From contig NZ_JAHPZL010000001.1 of NCBI RefSeq assembly GCF_019331795.1, forward strand, positions 349,464 through 413,463: a DNA stretch of 64,000 bases. The letters are read 5' to 3'. Origin of the DNA: Austwickia sp. TVS 96-490-7B. GTDB lineage: Bacteria > Actinomycetota > Actinomycetes > Actinomycetales > Dermatophilaceae. Both the position numbers and the translations under genes were made by a program. Under the pieces are notes generated by a model that was not told the origin of the DNA, made no database searches, and saw nothing but the letters and a program-made list of their open reading frames with translations. Position 1 is the stretch's first letter, and every line of letters begins with the position of its first letter. This document shows positions 18,826 through 27,899 of this stretch, in pieces.

Positions 18826-19041
18826 GCATCCGTCCTTTTCCGTTCGACACTGATTCTGGCCGGCAGTTACGACATCGACGCGAAGCCGCTGATGATCGGA
18901 GGGTTCCTGGAATGATGGGAGTCCTCGCGATGTTTCATCGTCGACGAGTGGGCCGGGCGACGGTTGTACCGCGGGCAACCTGCCTCGGTGCTCTCCACTG
19001 GACACCCGCGGGTGTCTGCTGATCGTGATTGAGGAGCATGT

Positions 19042-20019
19042 ATGACGGACGACGTACGCCAGATCATCATCATCGGTTCGGGCCCCTCCGGCTACACCGC
19101 CGCCGTGTACGCGGCCCGCGCAAATCTGGCTCCCTTGGTTTTCACTGGTTCGGTCACTGCCGGTGGCGCGTTGATGAACACCACCGAGGTCGAGAACTTC
19201 CCGGGGTTCCCCGAAGGCATCATGGGCCCCGATCTGATGGACAACATGCGGGCCCAGGCTGAGCGCTTTGGCGCTGAGCTCGTGGCTGACGATGTCACCG
19301 CAGTGGACCTGTCTGGCGACATCAAAGTCGTGACTGACGGAGCGGGTGTGGAGCATCGCGCCCACGCTGTGATCCTGGCGATGGGCTCGGCGTACCGCGA
19401 GCTCGGCTTGGAAGACGAGAAGCGACTCTCTGGCCGCGGTGTCAGCTGGTGCGCCACATGCGACGGTTTCTTCTTCCGTGACCACGACATTGTCGTCGTC
19501 GGTGGCGGGGACTCCGCTGTAGAGGAGGCGACCTTCTTGACGAAGTTCGCCAAGTCGGTGACGTTGGTGCACCGTCGCGACGAATTGCGTGCCAGCAAAA
19601 TTATGGCTGAGCGGGCACACAGTAACCCGAAGATCACTTTTGCCTGGAACTCTCAGATCAGCGCGATTCATGGGGACAACAAAGTTTCTGGAGTCACGTT
19701 GAAGGACACCCAGACTGGCGCCGAGCGCGATATTTCGGTGACAGGGGTCTTCGTCGCCATCGGTCACGACCCGCGTAATGAACTGGTGCGCGGCCAGGTC
19801 GAGCTGGATGACGAAGGATATGTGGTGTGCCAAGGCCGGTCGAGCATGACCAGCGTCCGTGGCGTTTTCGCCTGTGGTGACCTGGTCGATCACACCTACC
19901 GTCAGGCCATCACCGCTGCTGGCTCGGGTTGCTCAGCAGCGTTGGATGCGGAGCGTTTCCTCGCTGAGCTCGAGGATGCCGGTACAGCTGTCGCAGCAGA
20001 GGCCTCATTGACGGTCTGA
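19042..20019 (+). CDS. trxB: Thioredoxin-disulfide reductase
   Basis: 325 residues. It has the FAD motif [20 protein letters not shown], the redox-active CATC in WCATCDGFF, the NADPH motif [16 protein letters not shown] and the C-terminal FAD motif FACGDLVDH. It reduces thioredoxin with NADPH in the cytoplasm. The ATG is preceded by GAGGAG. trxA follows 120 bp downstream, probably in the same transcript. Confidence 0.97.
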   Translation: MTDDVRQIIIIGSGPSGYTAAVYAARANLAPLVFTGSVTAGGALMNTTEVENFPGFPEGIMGPDLMDNMRAQAERFGAELVADDVTAVDLSGDIKVVTDGAGVEHRAHAVILAMGSAYRELGLEDEKRLSGRGVSWCATCDGFFFRDHDIVVVGGGDSAVEEATFLTKFAKSVTLVHRRDELRASKIMAERAHSNPKITFAWNSQISAIHGDNKVSGVTLKDTQTGAERDISVTGVFVAIGHDPRNELVRGQVELDDEGYVVCQGRSSMTSVRGVFACGDLVDHTYRQAITAAGSGCSAALDAERFLAELEDAGTAVAAEASLTV

Positions 20020-20139
20020 TCATTTAGCTCAGATCTGCGTGACGGTGTCGGAAGTGTGTCTGACCAGCCCCCACTGCGTTGCTGTGCAGCGCACTTCCTG
20101 GACCGACATTGTTGTGGAACATCGATGAAAGGAACTTCT

Positions 20140-20463
20140 GTGGGAACACTTAAAGAGACCACTGACGCCACATTCGCTGAGGACGTGCTGATGAGCGACA
20201 AGCCTGTCCTCGTGGACTTCTGGGCAGAGTGGTGCGGTCCATGCCGTAAGGTCGGCCCGATCCTTGAAGAGATCGCAGCGGAACACGGTGAGAAGCTGAC
20301 CATCGTCAAGATGGACATTGAGGCCAACCAGGCCACTGCTGCCGAGTATGGCATCGTGAGCATTCCTACGATGAATCTCTACTCTGGTGGACAGGTCGTC
20401 AAGTCGATCACTGGCGCTCGGCCCAAGCCAATGCTGTTGCGTGAACTGGCCGACTTTATCTGA
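20140..20463 (+). CDS. trxA: Thioredoxin
   Basis: 107 residues with the active site WCGPC and the cis-proline in VSIPTMNLY, covering a complete thioredoxin fold. It is the general disulfide reductant, recycled by the upstream trxB product. The GTG at 20140 follows AAAGGAA at 5-nt spacing and gives the normal family length; an in-frame ATG at 20125 would overlap this ribosome site. A perfect hairpin lies after the gene. Confidence 0.96.
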   Translation: MGTLKETTDATFAEDVLMSDKPVLVDFWAEWCGPCRKVGPILEEIAAEHGEKLTIVKMDIEANQATAAEYGIVSIPTMNLYSGGQVVKSITGARPKPMLLRELADFI

Positions 20464-20519
20464 GTTCGATCCACGCTCCAGGGCTATTCATTGATCCGAA
20501 TCGTTCCTGGTGATACCCG

Positions 20520-20553
20520 GATGGTGGGAGACGATTTCTCGTCTCCCACCATC
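20520..20553. terminator. Bidirectional terminator between trxA and Nudix gene
   Basis: A perfect 15-bp stem (GATGGTGGGAGACGA with its complement) closes on a TTTC loop between convergent genes. Confidence 0.85.
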
Positions 20554-20599
20554 GGTTCATGTGACGTCCGGATGGGATCTCGGAGAGTGTTCACTGCTG

Positions 20600-21088
20600 C
20601 TAATCCGAATCGAAGCCCAGCGACGACATCAGTGACACCTGTCCCGCAGCCAGCTGAGTCAGGACAAACAGTTCTGTGCGAGCAACCGGCGTCGGCAGGA
20701 CAGAGAGAGAAAACCAGTCGAGGCCACCACATTTAAGTGGCTCTTGGATCGTGGGAACCCCGTGCCACCGATCACACGTGAAGAAGAAATCGACGCGTTG
20801 GCTGAGAGGCGCGTCATCTCCGTCCCGTTTATGCAACACCGTTAACGGGACAAGATCATCTGCAGTGATGGTGATGCCGAGTTCCTCGCGGACTTCCCGT
20901 ACTGCTGCGGCGTGAACACTTTCACCCAGTTCGACATGTCCCGCCGCCCCACTGGCCCAATGTCCATCCATGAATCCCGTGTTGCGCCTCAACTGCAAGA
21001 GGACCTCGCGGCCACCACCATGAGTCCGCTGCAGGAGCACATACACCGCGGGGACCAGTCGAAATCGGCCCTCGACAGCGGTCGGCAT
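20600..21088 (-). CDS. Nudix hydrolase
   Basis: 162 residues with an intact Nudix box beginning GHVELGESVHAAAVREVRE and ending ELGI, preceded by the strand and loop DGHWASGAA. The AGHVE type resembles small Nudix hydrolases of actinobacteria acting on NDP-linked or oxidised nucleotides; the substrate is unknown. It starts immediately after the parB stop on the same strand (4-bp gap) and is likely co-transcribed with parAB. It sits where many actinomycetes carry the peptidoglycan amidase cwlM, which is absent here. Confidence 0.85.
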   Translation of the reverse strand: MPTAVEGRFRLVPAVYVLLQRTHGGGREVLLQLRRNTGFMDGHWASGAAGHVELGESVHAAAVREVREELGITITADDLVPLTVLHKRDGDDAPLSQRVDFFFTCDRWHGVPTIQEPLKCGGLDWFSLSVLPTPVARTELFVLTQLAAGQVSLMSSLGFDSD

Positions 21089-21092
21089 CTGG

Positions 21093-22334
21093 TCAGCGCC
21101 CTTCTACGAGAGCCAAGATACGGTCGAGGTCATCAAGCGTGGCAAACTCCACCGTCACCTTCCCTTTTCGCTTCCCCATCGCTACTCGGACTCGAGTGTC
21201 AAGGCGCTCAGCGAGCCGGGTCTCGACGTCATCAAGCCGGTGATTCCGCTCTGGCAGGGACCTCACCTTCCGCGGTGCCACCGGCTCTCCGGGACCACCA
21301 ATCGCGATGATTTCTTCGACTGAACGCACCGACAGACCCTCAGCGACGATCCGTTGAGCCAGGCGTTCCATCGCGGCTCCGTCGTCTAGTCCGAGCAATG
21401 CCCGGGCGTGGCCAGCCGAGAGCACCCCTGCAGCCACCCGACGAGCAACCAAAGGAGGAAGGCGTAGGAGCCGGACGGTATTGCTGATCTGTGGTCGCGA
21501 CCGGCCGATGCGCTGAGCCAGCTCTTCGTGCGAGCACCCAAAATCGTCGAGAAGTTGCTGATAGGCCGCAGCTTCTTCAAGGGGGTTCAGCTGGCTGCGG
21601 TGCAAATTTTCCAAGAGAGCGTCGCGCAAGAGGTCATCATCAGCGGTGTCCTTGATCAGTGCTGGCACGGAAGACAAGCCAGCTTCTTGGCAGGCACGCC
21701 ATCGTCGTTCCCCCATGATCAGTTCAAACTGCACCGGGCTGGGAGCCCCCGAGAGCACCGCTGAGTCAGCGTCGGGCATCGGGACTCGTCGTACGACGAC
21801 AGGTTGAAGAACTCCGATCTCCTGGATGCTGGCCACCAACTCCGCGAGCTCGTCAGGATCAAAGACCGTACGCGGTTGTCGCGGATTCGGCCTGATCATG
21901 TCAAGAGGAATCTCTGCATAGTGCACACCAGGCACATCTCTGAGACCGGTCGGGTCAGACTCAGCCGATGTCCGTTGCGGGGAATCAGTCAACGATGTTT
22001 CACGTGAAACATCGCCGGTTTCACGTGAAACCTCTCGGTCTGACGCCAGCTGTCCCGGCGGCGCTGGGGAGCTCGGGGGGTTCGCATACGCCGTACTCAT
22101 TCGATCCCCGACTGGCGAGTCCATCGGTGATGTTTCACGTGAAACCACGTCGGGAATCGGGAACCGGCCCACGAGGAGGTCTGCACGCGATGTTTCACGT
22201 GAAACATCGCTGGTTTCACGTGAAACATCACCCGCATCGGGAAAGAAGACGTCGGTGGGCCTGCCTTCGACCACCGGAGCAGTGGGGATCAGGGCTCCCA
22301 GGCCGCGACCAAGGCCGCGTCGCTTCTCAGTCAT
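21093..22334 (-). CDS. parB: Chromosome partitioning protein ParB with parS-encoded N-terminal repeats
   Basis: 413 residues from [16 protein letters not shown], the conserved ParA-contacting N-terminus. Residues about 25-120 form an extension carrying five VSRET peptides, each encoded by a parS site. The CTPase/ParB domain follows, with PNPRQPR, the arginine motif MGERRWRA and the [11 protein letters not shown] region, a helix-turn-helix ([14 protein letters not shown]) and the C-terminal dimerisation domain. ParB spreads from parS to load SMC and help segregate origins. The ATG at 22334 was chosen by the conserved start. It partly overlaps the end of parA. Confidence 0.95.
   Translation of the reverse strand: MTEKRRGLGRGLGALIPTAPVVEGRPTDVFFPDAGDVSRETSDVSRETSRADLLVGRFPIPDVVSRETSPMDSPVGDRMSTAYANPPSSPAPPGQLASDREVSRETGDVSRETSLTDSPQRTSAESDPTGLRDVPGVHYAEIPLDMIRPNPRQPRTVFDPDELAELVASIQEIGVLQPVVVRRVPMPDADSAVLSGAPSPVQFELIMGERRWRACQEAGLSSVPALIKDTADDDLLRDALLENLHRSQLNPLEEAAAYQQLLDDFGCSHEELAQRIGRSRPQISNTVRLLRLPPLVARRVAAGVLSAGHARALLGLDDGAAMERLAQRIVAEGLSVRSVEEIIAIGGPGEPVAPRKVRSLPERNHRLDDVETRLAERLDTRVRVAMGKRKGKVTVEFATLDDLDRILALVEGR
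21996..22227. promoter_or_regulatory. parS: Cluster of five parS sites inside parB
   Basis: 16-bp palindromes matching TGTTTCACGTGAAACA occur at 21996-22011 and 22191-22206 (perfect); 22017-22032 has the variant outer pair GG/CC, while 22131-22146 (TG/CC) and 22212-22227 (GG/CA) are half-variant. All keep the TTTCACGTGAAA core. They lie in the parB reading frame and encode VSRET. They are the expected ParB nucleation sites, about 7.5 kb from oriC. Confidence 0.95.
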
Positions 22335-23536
22335 CGCTGCCCCCAAGCACGCATCGCCAGTTCTGCTGCCGCCTCCGCATAGGACAGGGCACCGGTACTG
22401 GCTGGGTCGTAGGTCATCACAGACAGTCCGTGGCTAGGAGCTTCGGAGACTCGGACGGATCGAGGTACCCGACTTCGCAGCAGCAGTTCTGGGAAGTGGG
22501 TCCGCACTTCGTCGGCTACTTGGGAGGACAGCTTGGTCCTGGCGTCATACATCGTTAAGAGCATGGTGGACACGTGCAGCGACGGATTCAGGTGTTTGCG
22601 AATCATCTCAATGTTTTTCAGCAACATCGAGAGACCTTCCAGGGCGTAGTACTCACACTGGATCGGAATCAACACCTCATCGCCAGCGACGAAGGCATTC
22701 AAGGTCAGCAGGCCAAGACTCGGCGGACAATCGACAAAGACGTAGTCGGGTCGCTGTTCGCCGCATTGCTGCAGATAAGACCTGATCGCGCGCTGAAGTC
22801 TGGTTTCTCGTGCCACGAAAGAGATGAGCTCCACCTCGGCACCGGCCAAATCGATCGTGGCGGGCGCACAGTCGAGACCTGGCACATCAGGACAAGGACG
22901 CACCACGTTCAGCAATGGGACATCGTCAATCAACACCTCATATACCCCTGGGGTGCCGGGTCGGTGCTCAATGCCCAGAGCAGTGCTGGCGTTACCTTGT
23001 GGGTCAGCATCGATGACCATCACTCGGAGTCCGCGCAGAGCTAACGCGGCAGCCAGATTCACTGCCGTGGTGGTCTTACCCACCCCACCTTTTTGGTTGG
23101 CCACCGTAATCACCCGGGGCGACGGAGGGCGAGGCAACAACGGCATTCCCGTAGGAATCGGAGCAGTCACCTCACCAGCCAGCACCGTGGACTGGGAGTC
23201 CAAGGAGACGGCGAGACTGAGGTCCGGCCTGAGTCGAGTCTCCCTCAATGATGTATCCACCGGGTCATCCTGCACTGTCGATGACGCTGGCATCCACGGC
23301 CGACGACTGGTGGACGGTGATGTTTCACGTGAAACATCACCAAGAGCCTCGCCATCTTCCCACCTGGTGCTGGCCCATGTTTCACGTGAAACAGTCGCAT
23401 GAGTGTCGTCCAGTGACACTGTTTCACGTGAAACAGCGACAGTTCCCCACACAGACGGCCATCCGAGACGGTCCTGGTAGGCGCGTTTTCGATCCACTGG
23501 TGGCCACCCAACACCGTCGTCGTCGCGATGGGGCAT
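22331..23536 (-). CDS. parA: Chromosome partitioning ATPase ParA
   Basis: 401 residues. The deviant Walker A is [14 protein letters not shown] (about residue 155), followed by [25 protein letters not shown] and the ParA C-terminus. The first 140 residues are an unusual extension without ParA similarity, containing three VSRET motifs encoded by parS. ParA is the dynamic ATPase moving ParB-parS complexes. ATG 23536 has GAGGAG 8 nt upstream and is preferred over the in-frame ATG at 23569. It overlaps parB by 4 bp. Confidence 0.95.
   Translation of the reverse strand: MPHRDDDGVGWPPVDRKRAYQDRLGWPSVWGTVAVSRETVSLDDTHATVSRETWASTRWEDGEALGDVSRETSPSTSRRPWMPASSTVQDDPVDTSLRETRLRPDLSLAVSLDSQSTVLAGEVTAPIPTGMPLLPRPPSPRVITVANQKGGVGKTTTAVNLAAALALRGLRVMVIDADPQGNASTALGIEHRPGTPGVYEVLIDDVPLLNVVRPCPDVPGLDCAPATIDLAGAEVELISFVARETRLQRAIRSYLQQCGEQRPDYVFVDCPPSLGLLTLNAFVAGDEVLIPIQCEYYALEGLSMLLKNIEMIRKHLNPSLHVSTMLLTMYDARTKLSSQVADEVRTHFPELLLRSRVPRSVRVSEAPSHGLSVMTYDPASTGALSYAEAAAELAMRAWGQR
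23321..23435. promoter_or_regulatory. parS: Three parS sites inside the 5' part of parA
   Basis: Perfect TGTTTCACGTGAAACA palindromes lie at 23321-23336, 23378-23393 and 23420-23435, all in the parA frame as VSRET codons. With the five in parB they make eight sites in 1.4 kb. Confidence 0.95.
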
Positions 23537-23633
23537 CCCGACTTCTCCTCTGTCATCAAGACGGATCATGGTCGATGACTGCCCACGCTATCGCGTCAAG
23601 GACATCAGAGGTGGCGGCCGCGCCGATCGGTAT

Positions 23634-24410
23634 CTACCGTTGGGGGCGCATTCTTCCTCGGCGTCGATCTCGACCAGCCGCTGGCACCCTAGCTGTGGAT
23701 GAGGAAGAGCCTTGTCGGCGCTGGCCTGGCCGAGGCTGGCGTGACTGGTGAGCGTCGTACGTCAAAACCACTACTGTGGTGGGCTGCGACAGCACGTCGA
23801 TGCCGACCTGTCGAACTTCAGCATCGACAAAACCGAGGGAGCACAACTCCGCCCAATCCTGGCGGAGCTCCTCTGGGGCAGACTCTCCTTTCAGCGCCAT
23901 CAATTGTCCGCCGTCCTGAAGCAGCGGAGAGCACCATGATCCTAGGTTGCTCAGTCGTGACACAGCACGTGCTGTGACCACTGGAGCCTGGAGTTCTCCC
24001 GCAAAAGCCTCAGCTTTACCTCGACGGACAGTCACCTGCGTCAGGTCCAGTGACTCGATGGTGGCGGTCAACCACCTCGTACGCCGTAACAGCGGCTCTA
24101 CCAAGGTCACCTGAAGATCAGGCCGGGTGATCGCAAGGGGAATGCCGGGCAGTCCTGCCCCAGAACCCACGTCGACAACGCTGGCCCCGGCAGGGATCAA
24201 CTCTTGGACGACGGCACAGTTCAAGACATGCCTGTCCCACAGCCGAGGAACCTCTCGGGGGCCGATCAAACCATGCGAGACGCCGCTTCCAGCTAACAAA
24301 TCGACATAAGCCTGAGCCAGACCGAGACGATCCCCCCAGAGATCGACAGCAGCCTGCGGTGGCGGAGGGATCTGGCCGCTTCCCTCGCTCAGCTGCCCCT
24401 CATCTGTCAT
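23634..24410 (-). CDS. rsmG: 16S rRNA (guanine-527-N7)-methyltransferase RsmG
   Basis: 258 residues. The class I methyltransferase motif I is VVDVGSGAGLPGIPLAI, preceded by the GidB-typical REVPRLWDRHVLNC, with KAEAFAG and ALKGESAPEEL later. It methylates G527 of 16S rRNA; loss in other bacteria gives low-level streptomycin resistance. The start at 24410 (MTDEGQ) has AAAGG upstream. It carries a basic C-terminal tail of about 40 residues (Arg/Gln/Ser-rich) beyond the usual enzyme. It belongs to the parAB-side minus-strand run. Confidence 0.94.
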   Translation of the reverse strand: MTDEGQLSEGSGQIPPPPQAAVDLWGDRLGLAQAYVDLLAGSGVSHGLIGPREVPRLWDRHVLNCAVVQELIPAGASVVDVGSGAGLPGIPLAITRPDLQVTLVEPLLRRTRWLTATIESLDLTQVTVRRGKAEAFAGELQAPVVTARAVSRLSNLGSWCSPLLQDGGQLMALKGESAPEELRQDWAELCSLGFVDAEVRQVGIDVLSQPTTVVVLTYDAHQSRQPRPGQRRQGSSSSTARVPAAGRDRRRGRMRPQR

Positions 24411-24515
24411 GTCTCTGACCTTTCCTGCACACCGTGGCGTCTCCGGCGTTGCCTCATGTCCCATCGGAGCGGCCCCCCATCGTCCTGCGAATCTTCACCG
24501 ATGGTGGTCGGACGA

Positions 24516-24550
24516 CAGACCCGCAGGATCCTCAGAATCCTGCGGGTCTG
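24516..24550. terminator. Hairpin between khpB and rsmG
   Basis: A perfect 14-bp stem, CAGACCCGCAGGAT with ATCCTGCGGGTCTG and a 7-nt loop, lies just downstream of khpB. It suggests at least partial transcription termination before rsmG. Confidence 0.8.
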
Positions 24551-24558
24551 CTGGTACA

Positions 24559-25176
24559 TCAGTGCGGGTAAATCACCACGAACCGTCGAGGTTCAGCACC
24601 ATCGGATTCACTGACCAATCCGGAAGCCAGTACTTCGTCATGCACAACTTTGCGTTCAAACGCAGTCATGGGTTCCAGCGCGACCTTGGTTGCTCCTTCA
24701 CGCACCTTGCTGATCGCGTCCCGAGCCTCCACCAGTACCGCCTCCCGACGAGACGCGCGGTACCCTGCCACGTCCAGCATGAGGCGGGTGCGATCACCAG
24801 TCGATGCTTGCACCGCGAGCCGGGTCAGTTCCTGAAGGGCTTCCAGAACTTTGCCCTCAGTCCCTACTAGTCGACGGGGCACGCGCCCGTCCTCGGAGTC
24901 AACGATGGCCACGGCAGCCCGATCACCATCGACATCGACATCGATGTCGCCGTCGAGATCTGCGATGTCCAAGAGCCGTTCCAAAAAATCAGCGGCTACT
25001 TCACCTTCGCGCTCCAATTCTTCGGCGCGTTCCTGGCTGAGAGGTCGCTTGACGCGTACAGCGCCTCCCTCGCCCTGGGAGATGTCATTCTCGTCTTCCC
25101 GCGACACAGCTGGGGTGTCTGGCATGACCTCCGTGGCACCGGCGCTCAGGCCTGCACTGTTCTCCTGCTCACTCAT
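24559..25176 (-). CDS. khpB: RNA-binding protein KhpB (Jag, KH and R3H domains)
   Basis: 205 residues. After an acidic N-terminus comes the KH domain around LLDIADLDGDIDVDVDGDRA and RRLVGTEGKVLEALQELTR, then the R3H domain (REAVLVEARDAISKV, LEPMTAFERKVVHDEV). KhpB binds RNA, often with KhpA, and influences cell-wall synthesis and division. ATG 25176 is preceded by GAGGAG, while the in-frame ATG 25209 lies further out. It lies downstream of yidC in the conserved rpmH-rnpA-yidD-yidC-khpB cluster. Confidence 0.94.
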   Translation of the reverse strand: MSEQENSAGLSAGATEVMPDTPAVSREDENDISQGEGGAVRVKRPLSQERAEELEREGEVAADFLERLLDIADLDGDIDVDVDGDRAAVAIVDSEDGRVPRRLVGTEGKVLEALQELTRLAVQASTGDRTRLMLDVAGYRASRREAVLVEARDAISKVREGATKVALEPMTAFERKVVHDEVLASGLVSESDGAEPRRFVVIYPH

Positions 25177-25274
25177 CGCGATCTCCTCGAGGGACTGGGC
25201 GGATTTCATCCATCCGCTGGGTGGACATCCATCGATGTACCCAACAGCCAGGACACCGATGTCGATCGGACAAT

Positions 25275-26261
25275 TCAGCGGCGCTTGCTCTTACGCCGTA
25301 CCGGCTGCTGTCGCTGCCCAGAAGGCTTAGATCCATGCTCCTGTACAGCAGAAGGCAGATCTTCTGAGTCCTGCTCATTGTCGTGGCTCAGACCAGGGAT
25401 ACTGAACTTTTTATGTTCCTTACCCTGACGGCGCCGGCGTTCCTCCAGGTCTTTTTCTGCCTGGCTGCCAGGGGCTGGCATCCGCTTAATGACGTAGTAC
25501 TGCTGACCAGCAGTCCACAGGTTGGTGACCAGCCAGTAGATGAGCACACCGATGGGGAAGTTCACACCTGAAACGGCAAAGATCACCGGCATGACGTACA
25601 GCAGGATTTTTTGCTGTTGGGCAAATGGGTTGTCCAGCGCGGACGCAGGCATGTTCTTCCGCATCAGCTGATGCTGGGTCCAGAACGTCGTCACAGACAT
25701 CAAGATGATGAGGACGACCGTGAGGATCTTCGCGGAGGTAGATCCTGAGTACATGAAGGTGCTGCTCAGGGGCGCACCAAAGAGGGTGGATTCGTCAGCC
25801 TGTCGCGCCAGGTCAGCAGTCAACGGTCCGGCAGCGTGCACCCCGTTACTGGCGACCCGTCCAAGGTTATTTAAGACGCTGAACAGCGCGAAGAAGATCG
25901 GCATCTGCAGCAGGATCGGCATGCAGGAGCTGAACGGGTTGGTACCGGTGCGCTTATAGAGCGTCATCGTTTCTTCGGTCAGCGCTTGACGTGACTCCGG
26001 GTCCGTCTTGCCTTTGTACTTCGCCTGGATCTTCTGCAACTCCGGCTGGATGAGCTGCATACGGCGAGAACTCTGGATCTGCTTGACAAACAACGGGATC
26101 AGGAGGATCCGTACGACGACAACGAGACCGGCGATGGAAGCGGCCCACGTCCATCCGCTGGCATGGGGGGCTCCCACCGCGCTGAAGACTGCGTGGAATC
26201 CCACGAGGACCCACTCGACGGCCCACCGCAGCGGCCACAACATCTGGTCATACCAAGACAT
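25275..26261 (-). CDS. yidC: Membrane protein insertase YidC
   Basis: 328 residues with five main membrane segments. It has the conserved positively charged groove sequence RILLIPLFVKQIQSSRRMQ, the region GTNPFSSCMPILLQMPIFFALF, and a basic C-terminal tail (RRKSKRR). It inserts and folds membrane proteins, alone or with SecYEG. Its ATG follows directly on the yidD stop, so the two are coupled. The lack of a large periplasmic domain is normal for Gram-positives. Confidence 0.95.
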   Translation of the reverse strand: MSWYDQMLWPLRWAVEWVLVGFHAVFSAVGAPHASGWTWAASIAGLVVVVRILLIPLFVKQIQSSRRMQLIQPELQKIQAKYKGKTDPESRQALTEETMTLYKRTGTNPFSSCMPILLQMPIFFALFSVLNNLGRVASNGVHAAGPLTADLARQADESTLFGAPLSSTFMYSGSTSAKILTVVLIILMSVTTFWTQHQLMRKNMPASALDNPFAQQQKILLYVMPVIFAVSGVNFPIGVLIYWLVTNLWTAGQQYYVIKRMPAPGSQAEKDLEERRRRQGKEHKKFSIPGLSHDNEQDSEDLPSAVQEHGSKPSGQRQQPVRRKSKRR

Positions 26262-26776
26262 CAGTGCATTCCTCGTCTCGGGGCGTTGTGCCGCCCGATC
26301 ATTGCGTCTGTCGTGCCGGTCACGACAGAGTCGACTCTGTCGGTCATGATTCCCATCGAGTGATGTTCCGCTCCACCAATCGGGGATTGCCGCGTCGAGG
26401 CTAGGCCTGACGGTTCATGATGAGCAGGGGTATCAGGATCATCGCCGCGTGCGGTGTGTGCCCATACAGCTTCCTTTCGGGCTAACTCAGCACGAGCAGC
26501 TTCCCAGTTTGGGCGACCATTAGCACCTCGAGGTGGGACATGGTCGACACCTCCAGCATTCCAAGGATGGCACCGGACCAGTCGTCGCAGCATTAACCAC
26601 ACCCCGATCACTGGTCCGAACCGGCGAACAGCGGTGAGTGCGTAGCTCGAACAGCTGGGGTAAAACCGACATGACGGTGTGACCTTCAGTGGTGAGAGAA
26701 ACGATCTGTAGAAGCGGATCGCTGCCTCTATCGGAAGCGTCATCACCTGCATGGGTCTGATTGATGAAAGGTTCAT
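26261..26776 (-). CDS. yidD: Membrane protein insertion efficiency factor YidD
   Basis: About 171 residues. The YidD core is IRFYRSFLSPL, CRFYPSCSSYALTAVRRFG and RRLVRCHPWNAGGVDHVP, with the family's conserved cysteines. The C-terminal 80 residues are an extension unusual for this roughly 80-residue family. YidD is a small membrane-associated helper of YidC insertion. The chosen ATG at 26776 overlaps the rnpA stop; ATG 26752 is also possible. Confidence 0.88.
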   Translation of the reverse strand: MNLSSIRPMQVMTLPIEAAIRFYRSFLSPLKVTPSCRFYPSCSSYALTAVRRFGPVIGVWLMLRRLVRCHPWNAGGVDHVPPRGANGRPNWEAARAELARKEAVWAHTARGDDPDTPAHHEPSGLASTRQSPIGGAEHHSMGIMTDRVDSVVTGTTDAMIGRHNAPRRGMH

Positions 26777-27171
26777 CAAGTGACCTGTTCGCTGGGTCCG
26801 TCGCCCGACAGCGCGCGGCTGGGTACTGGCGTCCGGCGCAACACAGCTGCGATCTGTCGGTCTAGGTCTCCCTGGAGCTGAGTGAATGCGCACTCAGCAG
26901 CTGAGGGAAGCGCCCGGATGACAAGGTCCAGCCCGGTGGGCAAGAGCAGCATCCGAGGTGCCATGAGCGCACGAAGCCGACGTTTAGTCCGATTCCGCAC
27001 CACTGCCGTACCCACGGCTTTGGACACGACGAAACCGACGCGGGGCGGTGCACCCGCCCGCGCGCCGGTGTTGATCGCATGCACCACGAGGTGCGGTCCG
27101 CCCTTGCGCTGGGCACGCACGGCAGCAGTGATGTCGGTGCGGTCCCGTAGGCGATGGCGCGCAGGGAGCAC
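26776..27171 (-). CDS. rnpA: Ribonuclease P protein component
   Basis: 131 residues, basic. It has the family opening ARHRLRDRTDITAAVRAQRK, the FVVSKAVGTAVVRNRTKRRL motif (the RNR box that binds the RNA) and the RALPSAAECAF segment. It is the protein subunit helping the catalytic RNA mature tRNA 5' ends. The GTG start lies 11 bp after the rpmH stop. Confidence 0.95.
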   Translation of the reverse strand: MLPARHRLRDRTDITAAVRAQRKGGPHLVVHAINTGARAGAPPRVGFVVSKAVGTAVVRNRTKRRLRALMAPRMLLLPTGLDLVIRALPSAAECAFTQLQGDLDRQIAAVLRRTPVPSRALSGDGPSEQVT

Positions 27172-27182
27172 GCCGACAGCGC

Positions 27183-27320
27183 TCAGGCCGACAGCTCGAG
27201 GCGACCCTTACGGCGGCGCGCAGCGAGGATGGCGCGGCCGGCGCGGGTAGCCATACGCTTGCGGAACCCGTGCGTCTTGGCGCGACGACGGTTGTTGGGC
27301 TGGAAAGTGCGCTTGGTCAC
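27183..27320 (-). CDS. rpmH: 50S ribosomal protein bL34
   Basis: 45 residues read from a GTG at 27320: the opening is [19 protein letters not shown], continuing [20 protein letters not shown] and ending LELSA. This is a textbook bL34. GGAGA lies upstream of the start. It is the promoter-proximal gene of the rpmH-rnpA-yidD-yidC-khpB transcript, divergent from dnaA. Confidence 0.97.
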   Translation of the reverse strand: MTKRTFQPNNRRRAKTHGFRKRMATRAGRAILAARRRKGRLELSA

Positions 27321-27899
27321 GATGGTCTCCGGTCACGAGCGGGTACGGCTTACGGCTTCTTTGTGGCCGCAATCGGACGTCCACACCGGTCAGGCCGACG
27401 CTCATGAACCGCACAAGGCGCGTGAGCAAAATCATCGGCACCCGGATGCGGGCATGCGAAGACGGCCACGAAGGCCAGCAACTCACGTTACTTGTCCTGG
27501 CGAACCAAGGTCAAACTGCCTGTCCCGATCACGGAACCATCCTGCTGTAGCAGCCTAGAACAACTGTGACGTGCCTTGATGAACGGCGCCTGCTCACAAA
27601 GGAATAGCCCCGCGTCTTCGCCATGGTGCACATCCGTCAGCATGTCCACATCCAGCTTGCATCGTTCGCGGTGACCCCGGCACAGAACTGCGGTGACAAC
27701 ACGATGACGCCGAACATGATCGATACACATTCAAGAACAAGGGTTCACACCCGGGACACCGCCAAGGCGCATTTATACACAGCTTGTTGATAATCCTGTG
27801 GACAACTCGTCACGTCAGTAGCTGCAAGACAACCCGAGAGCGTACGATACTTGCTTGCCCCACCGGGCAGACAAGGCCTCGACCAGCAGGGATATCCAC
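27321..27899. promoter_or_regulatory. rpmH-dnaA divergent promoter region with DnaA boxes
   Basis: This 579-bp stretch contains no gene. Near dnaA it holds TTATACACA at 27773-27781 and TGTGGACAA (reverse TTGTCCACA) at 27797-27805, followed by a -10-like TACGAT near 27843. DnaA binding here would autoregulate dnaA. The rpmH-proximal half shows no motif I can support. Confidence 0.65.

Noticed and set aside
18820-19893. 357-codon minus-strand frame over trxB
   Set aside because: Antisense to a textbook thioredoxin reductase gene.
21996-23435. Regularly recurring palindromes looked like a CRISPR array
   Set aside because: Spacing is irregular, the units are 16-bp perfect parS sites within coding frames, and no cas genes are present.
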